Of a DNA stretch of 64,000 nt, positions 11,570 through 22,806 are shown one piece after another. The notes below the pieces were generated by a model. The model searched no databases and had not been told where the DNA came from. It saw only the letters and a list, made by a program, of their open reading frames with translations. Origin of the DNA: Hevea brasiliensis (lineage: Eukaryota; Streptophyta; Magnoliopsida; Malpighiales; Euphorbiaceae); assembly GCF_030052815.1 (NCBI RefSeq), contig NC_079510.1, forward strand, positions 32,627,823 through 32,691,822. The letters run 5' to 3'. The position numbers and the translations under genes were made by a program. Positions within the stretch are counted from its first letter, which is position 1; every line of letters begins with the position of its first letter.

Positions 11570-13387
11570 TCATTCATTGTCTTGCTTGATAAAAATCAAC
11601 GGAAATTCATCATCTTGCTCTGAGAAACCAAGGTCATTGCCACAGGCCTTTAATGATTGGTAAACTCGGTACATAGACCATCTGTCCTTGGGCCGAGCAG
11701 CCACACAATTCAAAGCAATTTTCAGGAACTGCAAGATCTCCTCATCATGTCCCTTTCCACAAAGAGTCTTATCAATTGCATCCTTGATTCTACCTGAACT
11801 TGAGAGGTGATTCAACCAATCCACCAAGTTACCCTTGAATACTTCTTCAGCATTACTAATATCAAGAGGTTTTTGCCCTGTCACAAGCTCTAGAAGCACC
11901 ACCCCAAATCCATACACATCCCCTTTCAATGAAGCAACCATTGTGCTCGAGTACTCTGGTGCCACATAACCGAATTCTCCTAAATCCCCATTAATATAAC
12001 TGCTCTCATTAGAATCCGAGAAAGTCATGAGCCTTGCCAATCCAAAATCCACGATCCTAGCATCAAAATCTTCATCAACAAGAATCACATTGGAGCATAT
12101 GTTTTGGTGCAAGATTGAAGGCTGGCACCCATGATGAAGCCATGCTAGACCCCTAGCAGCACCCAAGCCAATTCTGAATCTTGTTGGCCAATCCAATAAG
12201 GTACCATTTCCATGAAGTAAAGCATTCAAAGTCCCATTAGACATATGCTTATAAACCAAAAGCTTCTCATCCTCCACAACACAAAAACCCAAAAGGGGTG
12301 TCAGATTTGGATGTCTAAGCTGTCCCAGCTGATTCACCTCCAAGCGAAACTGCTTCTCACCAAGCTTACAAGTGCTAAGACGCTTGATTGCGAGTGCAGA
12401 TCCATCAGGAAGAACTGCCTTATATGTAGTACCCGTCCGGGTAGAAATTATGATATTCTCAGGACTAAAATTGTTAGTAGCTGCCATTAAATCAGCCAAT
12501 TTAACCTTAACAAGGGGCTTTTGAAACAATGAAACCTGAACAAGCTTATGAGCCCTCAACCTGTCAACCCAACTAGTATCATCACCTCTTCCAATGCCAT
12601 ACCCTCTCTTAGTCCTAGAATACCCTAAATGATACCACCACCACACCCCAAAAGCCAACAACAAAGATGCTGCAGCACCAAAGATTCCAGCAGCAATTAT
12701 AATCGCAAGATTCTTCTTGCTTAACCCACCACACTTGGATCCTAAAGGCTTCCCACAAAGTTCATTACCAGAAAAATCCCCAGAATCAAAATCACTAAAG
12801 AAGGAAGGAATTGCGCCCTTGAGATCATTATTTGCCACAGAAAACTTCTTTAGCCTAGCCAAACTAGAGAATTCATAAGGTATAGGTCCAGAGAGACGAT
12901 TGTTTGAAAGTATCAAATTATTCAAATAAGTACACTTCACAAGATCAGGTGGTATAGACCCTGAGAGATCATTATTGGATAGATCAAGAGTAACTAAATA
13001 AGGCAACCAGGTACAGATCTGAGCAGGAATCGTACCAGATAGAGCATTAGATGAAAGATCCAAATTTTGCAGGCTCTTACAGTCCTTTAACGACTCAGGG
13101 AATTGTCCAGACAGGTTCATGTCCCGCAATTGCAGGTTGATAATCCTATTTTCTTGATCATTCCAGCAAGACACACCGATGAAGTTGCAGAGGAATCCAG
13201 ATGATGAGTTGGCGAAGTTCCAGGAGCTGAGCCTCCCTTGCGGATCACTAAGGGAAGTCCTAACGCCTTGCAGGCATTTGACATCATCTTCGCCAATTAC
13301 AGAAGAAACTAAAGAAACCCATATAATACCAGTTGACACCGTGAGTAAAGTAGCAATCTTTCGATTATGAATTGAACAACCCTTCAT
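11570..13387 (-). CDS. BIR2-like LRR receptor pseudokinase, copy A
   Basis: Single-exon, 605 aa. Order: signal peptide (1-32); LRR N-terminal cap with a CxxxC-type pattern around C67/C74; about five LRRs (86-205, e.g. 'LDLSNNDLSGSIP'); short cysteine pair C211/C219; transmembrane helix 227-253; juxtamembrane; kinase-like domain from about 305. The ATP lysine (AIK, K335), DFG (447-449) and APEYS (476-480) remain. The glycine loop is degraded (ISTRTGTTYKA), and the catalytic HRD is HQN (427-429), so it is probably not an active kinase. This fits the BIR (BAK1-interacting receptor) family; BIR2 is a plasma-membrane pseudokinase that binds BAK1 and restrains its immune complexes. The proximity to a CLE25-like gene supports orthology to Arabidopsis At3g28450. 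BIR3/BIR4 are alternatives. The frame is intact throughout. Confidence 0.9.
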   Translation of the reverse strand: MKGCSIHNRKIATLLTVSTGIIWVSLVSSVIGEDDVKCLQGVRTSLSDPQGRLSSWNFANSSSGFLCNFIGVSCWNDQENRIINLQLRDMNLSGQFPESLKDCKSLQNLDLSSNALSGTIPAQICTWLPYLVTLDLSNNDLSGSIPPDLVKCTYLNNLILSNNRLSGPIPYEFSSLARLKKFSVANNDLKGAIPSFFSDFDSGDFSGNELCGKPLGSKCGGLSKKNLAIIIAAGIFGAAASLLLAFGVWWWYHLGYSRTKRGYGIGRGDDTSWVDRLRAHKLVQVSLFQKPLVKVKLADLMAATNNFSPENIIISTRTGTTYKAVLPDGSALAIKRLSTCKLGEKQFRLEVNQLGQLRHPNLTPLLGFCVVEDEKLLVYKHMSNGTLNALLHGNGTLLDWPTRFRIGLGAARGLAWLHHGCQPSILHQNICSNVILVDEDFDARIVDFGLARLMTFSDSNESSYINGDLGEFGYVAPEYSSTMVASLKGDVYGFGVVLLELVTGQKPLDISNAEEVFKGNLVDWLNHLSSSGRIKDAIDKTLCGKGHDEEILQFLKIALNCVAARPKDRWSMYRVYQSLKACGNDLGFSEQDDEFPLIFIKQDNE

Positions 13388-13463
13388 GCTGAACCAAACC
13401 CAGATCTAAATCTTTAGTAATTCTTTACTTTTACAAGCAAATCAAAACCATGGTGGATTACAC

Positions 13464-13488
13464 AGAGAGAGAGAGAGAGAGAGAGAGA
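13464..13488. repeat. (AG)n tract in leader/promoter of copy A
   Basis: About 25 bp of AG dinucleotides, 77 bp before the start codon of the minus-strand receptor gene, so read as (CT)n in its likely 5' UTR. The tract at the same place in copy B is longer (about 40 bp). Confidence 0.9.
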
Positions 13489-13639
13489 TTCTCTTGATGT
13501 ATTAGAAAAATCAAAGTTTGTTTGCGCATTAAAGGTTTAGAATAGTCTAAAGGGACAGGCGACTATCAGATAAAGAGGGTAGGGGAAGCTTTGACTTGGA
13601 TAATATGAAATTTGCAGCAAACATTAAATAGCTTAAAGA

Positions 13640-15745
13640 ATTATTTTCGATATTATTGAAAAAGTTTAATTTAATTTTTTTTTTAATTTTTAATTTAATT
13701 TAATTTAATTTAAAATTTTAATTTAAATTCAATCTAATTAATAGATATAAAAATTAATAAATTGAATTCCTTAATTTTTAAGTTTAAATTAAAAAAATTA
13801 ATTTTAGAATTTAAAAAATTAAATTTTTTATTTAAATAAAAAATAAAAATTTTAAACAATAAATTTAAAATTTTGAGCTAAACTGTATTTAAATTAAAAA
13901 TTTTAAATTAAATTAAATAAAAATTTAAAAATAAACTAAATTAAATTACAAGAATTAAATTAAATATTTTACCACCATTAAATCCTACTTTAAGGTATAG
14001 TTATTTTTTCCATAAAAATAAGAATAAATATTTTTATATTTTAAAATAATAAAATATAAAGCATTTCAACATTAAAAAATTATATTTAAAATGAAAAATA
14101 AAAATACAAAACTAATTAAGAACACTAAAATTTTTCTATTCTTTAGAAATCAATATTATATATTGCAAAATAGATTTCAACTAATCCAACCAAATTAATC
14201 CAATTGCTCAACACAAAATCTTTAAATCTGAGCTCCCAATTTTCCCAATCTTTAAATCTTCCAATTTTTATTCATTAAAATTATAAAAATTATTTTGTTT
14301 TAATTGAAAATCAAGATCATTTGAGTTTAAACGAAAAGCTCATGAAAAATTCATTTTGAGCTTAATTTAACTTTGGCCAAAGGTTTATTTGGAGGAGGTG
14401 GATTTGAGCTTTGTTCTATATGAATTTTGTTTGGAAGAAATTTGCAGCAAAAAAATTATTAAAGAAAGCCTAAGAAGAGAATTGTTGATTATTCTCTGTT
14501 TGATTTATGCATTTCTCATATGTATAGAGAGAATTTTTCTAAAGAAATGCCCACTTTTGGTCAAAGAAGCTGCAGTCATCAACATCAATCACCAAACTCT
14601 TAGAAAAGAGTAGCACTAACCAAAAAATATATATATTTCTAAATTAAATCTCATTGATTTATTTTGTTTGATTTTTTTTTAATCTTTTAATATAAAAACT
14701 GGGTTCTACTCCTTGATATATTTATAAATAATTAAAGTGAAATTCATTTTTATTACAATAAATGATATTATTTATTATCTTTCATAAATGTATTAAATTT
14801 AGGGAAATTTACCTTTTAATTGTGGTGAGGTTTATTTTTTTAAAAATTTAAAAATGTGTGCTATTATTTTGTTAATATTTAAGGATAAAATTGCTAAACG
14901 ATTTCAGTGTATACTAACATGATAAGTCTTACTATACTCTTAACTGGCATGACAAGTAAACTCATCTATTTAATTATATATATTAATCTATCTGTTGATT
15001 TACTCATAATAGGAGATAAATATCAATATATTTTATTTTCTCCCATTATTCCTAATAATGCGATTATATTCAAGCAAATATGTGAGGTCCACTTGCCCTA
15101 TTAGCTTAAGAGTATAAAAAAGATTATCACTTCAGTATATGTTATTAGTAATTTTATCCTTCAATGCTAATAATATAATAATACAGGAATTTAAATGTAA
15201 AAAAAATGAATCTCTTACCCTTTATTAATAAGACACTTAAATCATAAGTGATTAAAGTGTATTTTTCTCTTAAATTTATTATTAAATTTAATTGAAAGTA
15301 ATTTGAGAATTCTGATAGAAGCCATATACATCCTTCATATAACTTATATCAATTTTTTTATTTGTTAATATAATTAAAATTTAAATTTAAAATATTATAA
15401 TTTTAAAAATAACTTTAATATCTTATTGGTTGTATCATTTTAAAATTGCCTCTTTTATTTTTTGAATTCTAAAATTAAAATCTAGTTAATAAATGTGAAT
15501 AGATCCATTTATCCAATTTAATAGCTACTGAGGATAAGGTTTTATCAAAGGGAATTGCTTTTTGAGGATACCCAATAAGGTTAATGGGAATTGGATATGC
15601 ATAATTTACAAAGTTGCCACTCATTTATTGGTGTGGGGGTTGAGAAAGGTCCCCTAGGCCCCAACTATCCTTTCCATGTGAGTTGTGACCAATAGAAGTC
15701 TGCCATTTCAGCCACTTATCAAAAACACACTGCAAAGATTTTAGC
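13640..15745. other. AT-rich upstream region of copy A
   Basis: Very AT-rich DNA (for example 13665-13990) with no recognisable gene. It holds the distal promoter of copy A. Small frames at 14389-14613 and 14907-15104 have no recognisable motif. Confidence 0.4.
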
Positions 15746-17142
15746 TGATTTGTCCATATGCTCAATCATATGATGTAAATCTCCCATCTATTTGGTCAAT
15801 GATTTCAAAATCAAATGGGTTTTGAATTTTGATTCTTTTGCTTCATTTTTAGATAAGAATCACAGATTCACAATGGGTTTAGTGGTCTCTCTCAAGGTTC
15901 TCTTGAATCCTTTGATTATCTGCTTTAATTATTTAGTCAATCAAACTGTTTATCAATTTATTGGTTCATAGATTCAATTCAGTTAACAACTGATAAATAT
16001 TATTTAAAAAAAGTTAATATATTAATAGTTATTAAAAAAATTTTAAATAAATAAAAAATATTGATAATTGATTTAATTCTAATTAATTAATTCAATTTAA
16101 TTTTCAAAATAAAATTATTAAGCTTAATAAGATTGGAGCTTAGCTTAACTTTATTCAATAGTTAAAAGGCACATCATTTATTTAAAAGATTCAAATTTAA
16201 GTTTCACTTCCTAAATGTTCATACTAAAAAAAAGTTTTATAAGATTTGAAGCTTCCTTTAATTATTTTTTGATATAGGAGTGTGGATTTTTTTATTATAA
16301 TTAAATTAAAAATTAAACAGATTATTTATTGGAATATGTTTGGTAATTTGATTATTTATAAATAATTTTTAAAATTTTTTTGTTACTATTCGATTACGTG
16401 TTTTGATGGTAACAAAAATAATTAAACTTTTATTAACTACAATTTTATTAATAATATATTATTTATAATTATAATTATTTTACTAAAATAAATAATATTT
16501 TATTTTTATAAATAAAAATGCTTATAAACATATTTTTATTAATATTTTATTAATTAATAATAGGAAAATATATATTACAATTTTTTCTAATAAATTCAAT
16601 TATAATTGATAATTAACAAAATATATTCAATTTTAATTAGGTTTGATTTTTTATAATTTTGATTCAATTTGATTAATATTTAAATTAATTAAAGACCTGC
16701 TTAGCAAAAGTTTTTATTCGATTCAATTTGATTAACCGAACATATATCTTTAATTTGATTATTATGTTAAAATTTTTATATTTAGAATCTATTTATCATA
16801 AATTAAAATAAAAAAATATAATGAGTATATTTATTATGCATATAAATTTTAAGTATAAATCTAAATAAAAAAAATGTATAGCTAAAAAAAAAATTGTATG
16901 CATATCATCTTTCTCTTTAAGAAATTACAATTGAATTTAAAATAGAAAAAAAAAAAAGAAAAAAAGAATGTTTCTATAAAAGGGGTATGATTTCTTTTAT
17001 GAGAGATGGAAAAATAAAAGAATGATGTAGGAGTTGGATAGGGTTGGTGTAGTCAAACATCTTTGAGGTTAAGAAAGATAATTAATGCAAGTTAATTAAG
17101 ACTTTAAACCTGTTTTAACTAACCACCTAATTACTTAAATGG

Positions 17143-17513
17143 AAGGAGAAAACAGACAGGAGAGAGATAGCATTAATGCTCTCTCAAATTTTTAGTGCTT
17201 CTCATATTATGTCAAGCTTCATCTAACATTAAGCTTTCCGAATTTAGAAAGAGCGCTGACAAATTACATATTAATTCATTTAATGTGGGCTTATATAAGT
17301 TATTTTACACATCAAAATGATTATATCCGAGTCATGAAAAAGCTACTTCATGACTTTAATAATTACATAAATGGAAAAAGCTATTTCATTCGAGTCCTGA
17401 AAAAGCCAGAGTATAATTCCTGTTAGAGGAGACTGCAGGAAATGTGTCCTTACTAGTATTCTGCCCCGTCGTTGCTTCTATTTAGTTATCTCACTAAGCA
17501 TTCTTTACTTTGC
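17143..17513. other. Spacer between the two duplicated units
   Basis: About 370 bp with no gene. The stretch 17450-17515 (tagtattctg, ttatctcactaagcatt) resembles a ~65-bp segment found twice at 42015-42080 and 42345-42405, which suggests an unidentified dispersed repeat at the duplication junction. Confidence 0.5.
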
Positions 17514-17811
17514 AAATTTCTAAGGCTACAGACGGAGCATATTACAAATTTCAGGCAGCTACAAGGGTTGTTTGTCATGGAACAAGAAGGCAAAACAATT
17601 GATGTTTCTTGAAATCCAAGAGGCCTAAGCTAAGGAAATGTTTAACAAACAGCTATATATGCACAACAAATAGGGAAAGGAAGCTGAAGTGGACGTCATA
17701 CCATTTACAACCGGGGCATCCGAGAACTTACCAGAAAATGTGTGAATTCAATATGATAAGAGTTTTTGTCAGCTTCTTTTTCTTGCATCTTACTTCTGTA
17801 TTTACACTTGT

Positions 17812-19635
17812 TCATTCATTGTCTTGCTTGACAAAAATCAATGGAAATTCGTCATCTTGCTCTGAGAAACCAAGGTCATTGCCACAGGTCTTTAATGATT
17901 GGTAAACTTGGTACATACACCATCTGTCCTTGGGCCGAGCAGCCACACAATTCAAAGCAATTTTCAGGAACTGCAAGATCTCCTCATCATGTCCCTTCCC
18001 ACAAAGAGTCTTATCAATTGCATCCTTGATTCTACCTGAACTTGAGAGGTGATTCAACCAATCCACCAAGTTACCCTTGAATCCTTCTTCAGCAGTACCA
18101 ATATCAAGAGGTTTTTGCCCTGTCACAAGCTCTACAAGCACCACCCCAAATCCATAAACATCCCCTTTCAATGAAGCAACCATAGTACTTGAGTACTCTG
18201 GTGCCACATAACCAAATTCTCCTAAATCGCCATTAATATAACTGCTCTCATTAGAATCTGAGAAAGTCATGAGCCTTGCCAATCCAAAATCCATGATCCG
18301 AGCATCAAAATCTTCATCAACAAGAATCACATTGGAGCATATGTTTTGGTGCAAGAATGAAGGCTGGCACCCATTATGAAGCCATGCTAGACCCCTAGCA
18401 GCACCCAAACCGATTCTGAATCTCGTTGGCCAATCCAATAAGGTACCATTTCCATGAAGTAAAGCATACAAAGTCCCATTAGACATATGCTTATAAACCA
18501 AAAGTTTCTCATCCTCCACAACACAAAAACCCAAAAGGGGTGTCAAATTTGGATGTCTAAGCTGTCCCAACCGATTCATCTCCAAGCGAAACTGCTTCTC
18601 ACCAAGCTTACAAGTACTAAGACGCTTGATTACAAGTGCAGATCCATCAGGAAGAACTGCCTTATAGGTAGTACCCGTCCTGGTCGAAATTATGATATTC
18701 TCATAACTAAAATTGTTAGTAGCTGCCATTAAATCAGCCAATTTAACCTTAACAAGGGGCTTTTGAAACAATGAAACCTGAACAAGCTTATGAGCCCTCA
18801 ACCTGTCAACCCAACTAGCATCATCACCTCTTCCAATGCCATACCCTCTCTTGCTCCTCCTAGAATACCCTAAATGATACCACCACCACACCCCAAAAGC
18901 CAACAACAAAGATGCTGCAGCACCAAAGATCCCAGCAGCAATTATAATAGCAAGATTCTTCTTGCTTAACCCACCACACTTGGATCCTAAAGGCTTCCCA
19001 CAAAGTCCATCGTTCCCAGTAAAATCCCCGGAATCAAAATTACTAAAGAAGGAAGGAATTGTACCGGTAAGATCATTATTTGCCACAGAAAACTTCTTTA
19101 GCCTAGCCAAACTAGAGACTTCATAAGGTATAGGTCCAGAGAGACGATTGTTTGAAAGTATCAAATTATTTAAATAAGTACAGTTCACAAGATCAGGTGG
19201 TATAGACCCTGAGAGATCATTATTGGATAGATCAAGAGTAACTAAATAAGGCAACCAGGTGCAGATCTGAGTAGGAATCGTACCAGATAGAGCATTAGAT
19301 GAAAGATCCAAATTTTGCAGGCTCTCACAGTACTTTAAGGACTCAGGGACTTGTCCAGACAGGCCCATGTCCCGTAACTGCAGGTTGATAATCCTATTTT
19401 CTTGATCATTCCAGCAAGACACACCGACGAAGTTGCAGAGGAATCCAGACGATGAGTTGGCGAAGTTCCAGGAGCTGAGCTTCCCTTGTGGGTCATTAAG
19501 CGAAGTCCTAACGCCTTGCAGGCATTTGACATCATCTTCACCAATTACAGAAGAAACTAAAGAAACGCATATAATACCAGTTGATAATGTGAGTAAAGTA
19601 GCAAACTTTCGACTATGAATTGAACAACCCTTCAT
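17812..19635 (-). CDS. BIR2-like LRR receptor pseudokinase, copy B
   Basis: Single-exon, 607 aa from the ATG that aligns with the start of copy A; an in-frame extension to 19647 would begin with GTG and is not used here. The domain order equals copy A: signal peptide, LRR cap, about five LRRs, transmembrane helix, pseudokinase. HQN again replaces HRD and DFG is kept; the ATP lysine context is VIK (AIK in A). Differences include a one-residue longer loop after the LRRs (TGNDGLCG versus SGNELCG), an extra arginine after the membrane helix (SRRSKRG versus SRTKRG), V in place of F in the last LRR (YEV versus YEF), and H to N in the 'WLHNG' segment. An open frame and mostly mild changes suggest both copies are kept functional. 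Role as for copy A, a likely BAK1-binding regulator at the plasma membrane. Confidence 0.9.
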   Translation of the reverse strand: MKGCSIHSRKFATLLTLSTGIICVSLVSSVIGEDDVKCLQGVRTSLNDPQGKLSSWNFANSSSGFLCNFVGVSCWNDQENRIINLQLRDMGLSGQVPESLKYCESLQNLDLSSNALSGTIPTQICTWLPYLVTLDLSNNDLSGSIPPDLVNCTYLNNLILSNNRLSGPIPYEVSSLARLKKFSVANNDLTGTIPSFFSNFDSGDFTGNDGLCGKPLGSKCGGLSKKNLAIIIAAGIFGAAASLLLAFGVWWWYHLGYSRRSKRGYGIGRGDDASWVDRLRAHKLVQVSLFQKPLVKVKLADLMAATNNFSYENIIISTRTGTTYKAVLPDGSALVIKRLSTCKLGEKQFRLEMNRLGQLRHPNLTPLLGFCVVEDEKLLVYKHMSNGTLYALLHGNGTLLDWPTRFRIGLGAARGLAWLHNGCQPSFLHQNICSNVILVDEDFDARIMDFGLARLMTFSDSNESSYINGDLGEFGYVAPEYSSTMVASLKGDVYGFGVVLVELVTGQKPLDIGTAEEGFKGNLVDWLNHLSSSGRIKDAIDKTLCGKGHDEEILQFLKIALNCVAARPKDRWCMYQVYQSLKTCGNDLGFSEQDDEFPLIFVKQDNE

Positions 19636-19708
19636 AGTGAACCACACCCAGATCTAAATCTCTAGTAATTATTCATTTTTACAAGAAAATCAAAACCGTG
19701 GTGGGTTT

Positions 19709-19711
<3 letters not shown>

Positions 19712-19751
<40 letters not shown>
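19712..19751. repeat. (GA)n tract in leader/promoter of copy B
   Basis: About 40 bp of GA dinucleotides 77 bp before the copy B start codon; the orthologous tract in copy A is about 25 bp. In the gene's own direction it reads (CT)n. Confidence 0.9.
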
Positions 19752-19755
<4 letters not shown>

Positions 19756-19761
19756 CCAGAT

Positions 19762-20031
19762 GGATTAGAAAAATCAAAGTTTGTTTATGCATATAACGTT
19801 TAGAATGCTCTATTACTCTATTTGGATGGGTGAATTACTGTACTTGGATGGATTGGGTGAGGGCAGGGCAATGAATGCACAGAGGATAAGGAAGAAGGAT
19901 TAGAAAAATCAAAGTTTGTCTATGCATATAACGTTTAGAATGCTCCATTACTCTATTTGGATGGGTGAATTACTGTACTTGGATGGATTGGGTGTGGGCA
20001 GGGTAATGAATGCACAGAGGATAAGGAAGAA
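19762..20031. repeat. 135-bp tandem duplication in the copy B promoter
   Basis: Two adjacent 135-bp units (19762-19896 and 19897-20031) both run from ggattagaaaaatcaaag to ataaggaagaa, with only about four differences, so the duplication is recent. Copy A has a single, diverged version of the start of this unit. It sits 130-400 bp upstream of the copy B start codon, where it doubles any promoter elements it contains. Confidence 0.92.
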
Positions 20032-21020
20032 GAAGGGTGAATAGAACTATAATAAGAAAATTTGGCCAATTGAGTAAAAAAAAAATATAAAACTTTAGGT
20101 ATAATTATAAATTTGGACAAAATTTTTTAATTTCGTGTATTATAATCCAACCTTAGGCAATAATTAATCCAGAGTAGTTGAAAAGATTAAATTAAATTTT
20201 AAAAATTTAATGATAAATTATAATATAATTTTAAAAATATTAACGAGAAATAAAGTCTAATCTTTGTAAAGGCATGAAATTCGTATTATATAATATAATA
20301 CAATACATCTTGCTTGCTAGAAAATTATTGAACAAGAAATCTATCTTCTATGATTATAAAAGGTGTAATACGTATGTGAATACAAAAATATTATCTTCTA
20401 CACGGGACATTCAATTGCCCGCCCTCCAAATTAAGGGTTCACTCTTTGAGAAATTTATCAAGAATTAGAATAAAACCACTATATATATATATATATATGT
20501 ATCGATTTTATCCAAGAATTTTTCTCACTGTTTAAGGTACTTCCTTATGCTGTGTTTGGAAAAGGGGAAAATAAAGGGCCAGAATAAATGGGTATGTAAC
20601 CCATAAATTTGTTTCTTAAGATGTGAGTTCCATTGTCTCATATTTCCTGTCCATATATCCCCCTATCACATAAAATATTAAAATATATTTTAATCAATAA
20701 AAACAATATTTAATATAAAATTTCAATTAAAAATAAATATACTATAGTTTATATTATAAATATATTTTATTCGATAAATAAAAAATTTTTAAATATAAAA
20801 TTTAAATCAGTAGATTATTTTATTAATTAAATAAATATTAGAGACTATATTATAATTTATCATTAACTCTCCTAAATCTTTTTGCTACAATTATGACAAT
20901 TAACTAATATTTGACTATAATACACAAATTAAAAGTTTTCGCACTATGATTGTGATTATACCTAAAGTTTTAGATTTTTTTTAATTGGCTAAAAAATTTT
21001 CATGTTTAAAAAATGGTGAA

Positions 21021-21905
21021 TTAATAAAAGAAATTATTATTTAATTTTTATATTTTAGCGATACTAACTATTTATTATTTAAAAAAATACTATTTAATCC
21101 TTTTATTTTTAGTTCGTTAAAATATTTAGTTTTTCTGCTTAATTTTTTTAGTTAATGAATTTTAATGTCAAAAAAATTACTATTTAGTCTTTCTATTTTA
21201 TTAAAATTAATTAGTTGGTCTCTATATTTTAAAAAATATATTAGTTAGTTTAGTTTCATTAACTCTTTAGACCCTTATTTTATTTTTTTTTATACCCAAA
21301 CTGCCTTAGCCCTCTCCCCCTCATTTCTCTCTCCCTATGTTTCTTTTTCTTTACGGCCACATATTTCTCCCTCTTATTCTCTATCTATTTTTTTATCTTT
21401 TTATAGAAAATACCATAAGTTGTTTGTGCAAAAAAATTAATCATTTCCCCTGTATCTCCGAGCAATCAAGGCGATAATCTAAGAAAATTATTTTTCAATA
21501 GTAAAAACATAAAAATGACATGATATCCAAGCAATTAAATGAAAATACTTGTGAGTTTGAAAAAAAAATACAAATTTAAATATAGTTTTCACACAATAAA
21601 ATTTTCATTTTTATATAAGAATATGTTTTTTAAAATACAAATACCAATAATTAGTTTCACTAAAATAGAAAGATTAAATAGTAATATTTTTCAAAATACA
21701 TAGACTAACTAATTAATTTCACAAAATAAGAGAGACTAAATAATAGTTTTAACTAACATTAAAATCTATTAAGTAATAGAAAATTTGATGTAGGGACTAA
21801 AGAGTTTAACGAAAACAAAATACAATGTATTTATCAAAATATATAGATTAAATAGTTAATTTTATTAAAATATAAAAATTAAATAGTAATTTTTTTTCTT
21901 AATAA
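21021..21905. mobile_element. Mutator-like MITE with long terminal inverted repeats
   Basis: The left ~240 bp (from about 21021) is matched in reverse complement by the right ~240 bp (to about 21905). Paired strings include atttaatttttatatttta, tttagtctttctatttta and aattaattagttggtc. Long AT-rich inverted repeats enclosing about 400 bp of unrelated non-coding DNA are typical of non-autonomous Mutator-like elements. Exact termini and a 9-bp target duplication were not resolved. Confidence 0.65.
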
Positions 21906-21987
21906 AAAGGCAGAGAAAAATGATGAATATTTTTTATATTTGAAAAGAGATTGAGCAGGTTAACCTACTAGTACTAAGGTATTTAGT

Positions 21988-22035
21988 TTGATAAGATAAC
22001 ATATATATATATATATATGTGTGTTATCTTATCAA
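21988..22035. repeat. Long hairpin around a (TA)n core
   Basis: The arms ttgataagataaca (21988-22001) and its reverse complement tgttatcttatcaa (22022-22035) flank an alternating (AT)n loop, so the whole segment can form a near-perfect hairpin or cruciform. It lies between two MITE-like elements and may mark the end of one of them. Confidence 0.8.
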
Positions 22036-22076
22036 GCTAGTGTTAAAAGAAACGTTTTAAGGAAGGACATTAAGAA

Positions 22077-22806
22077 CTTGTTTAATTCAATTCCATTTCA
22101 TAAAATATTGTTAAATTCAATTGAATTTTATGTTTTGTGTTTTTAGTTTGAATAAAAATTAAATTTCAACTCTATGAAATTGATTATAATTAAAATCAAT
22201 TTCTATTAAATTTGATAAAATTTAAAATAAGTTCTACAAAATTTAAGTAATATTTTTTTTAATTAAACTGCACTTAAAAAATTCACTTATAAAAAACTTA
22301 TCAAATATCATTTTTTAATTTAAAAAATTTAAAAGAGAGGTATTTATTTTAGTTCATTATTATTTTAGCATCTTATTTAATTTTTTTTATTCCTACTCAC
22401 TTTCTACTTTGTAATGAAGAATAAATGCTCTTATATGATGTGAAATGTCTTTCTTAATAAATCTCTTATATTATGAGACATGTGAATTTATTTTATATTT
22501 ATCAATATATTGTTAATTGTTATAAATTTATTAGATATAAGATTTTTTTTTGTTTGTGTAGAAAATTATAATTTTTTAATTTAACTCTTGAGGTAATTTA
22601 GAAAATGAGAGCAAATGAATTTTAATTATGAAATAATATCAAACATCAATTTTATGGAATTCAATTGAATTATGCATTTTAAGTTGCTTCATACTAAGTA
22701 ATGGAACTCATTTCAAATGAATTCTAGATAGAATTTAATTGAATTCTAACTAGAATTAAAATGAATTCTACAAAATTTTGTAGAATGGAATTGAACCAAA
22801 TACTAT
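22077..22806. mobile_element. hAT-like MITE (about 730 bp)
   Basis: The left end tttaattcaattccattt (22081 on) is mirrored at the right end, gaatggaattgaaccaaa (to 22800). The terminal inverted repeats are about 28 bp with several mismatches. The interior is non-coding, rich in gaattcaattgaatt-like subrepeats. Ends of the ttggttcaattccatt type are common in plant non-autonomous hAT elements. No clear 8-bp target duplication is visible. Confidence 0.55.

Larger units (their letters stand above)
11278..17142. repeat. Segmental duplication, unit A
   Basis: Left edge: the sequence from 11278 (aaatttcctaggctacagac) matches that at 17514. The receptor gene and its leader match unit B at high identity. 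A distal block at about 15750-17142 matches 23265-24615, including the ctctctcaaggtt, ttggttcatag and gtaggagttggatagggttg strings. Between the leader and this block the two units are AT-rich and hard to align by eye. About 370 bp (17143-17513) separate the units. Confidence 0.85.

Noticed and set aside
17609..18029. Open frames antisense to receptor copy B
   Set aside because: They lie opposite the conserved kinase-like coding region and its 3' flank and have no domain of their own; same for 12245-12490, 13179-13370, 18487-18732 and 19433-19618.
19636..19647. Four-residue N-terminal extension of receptor copy B
   Set aside because: Begins with GTG; the next ATG aligns with the start of copy A.
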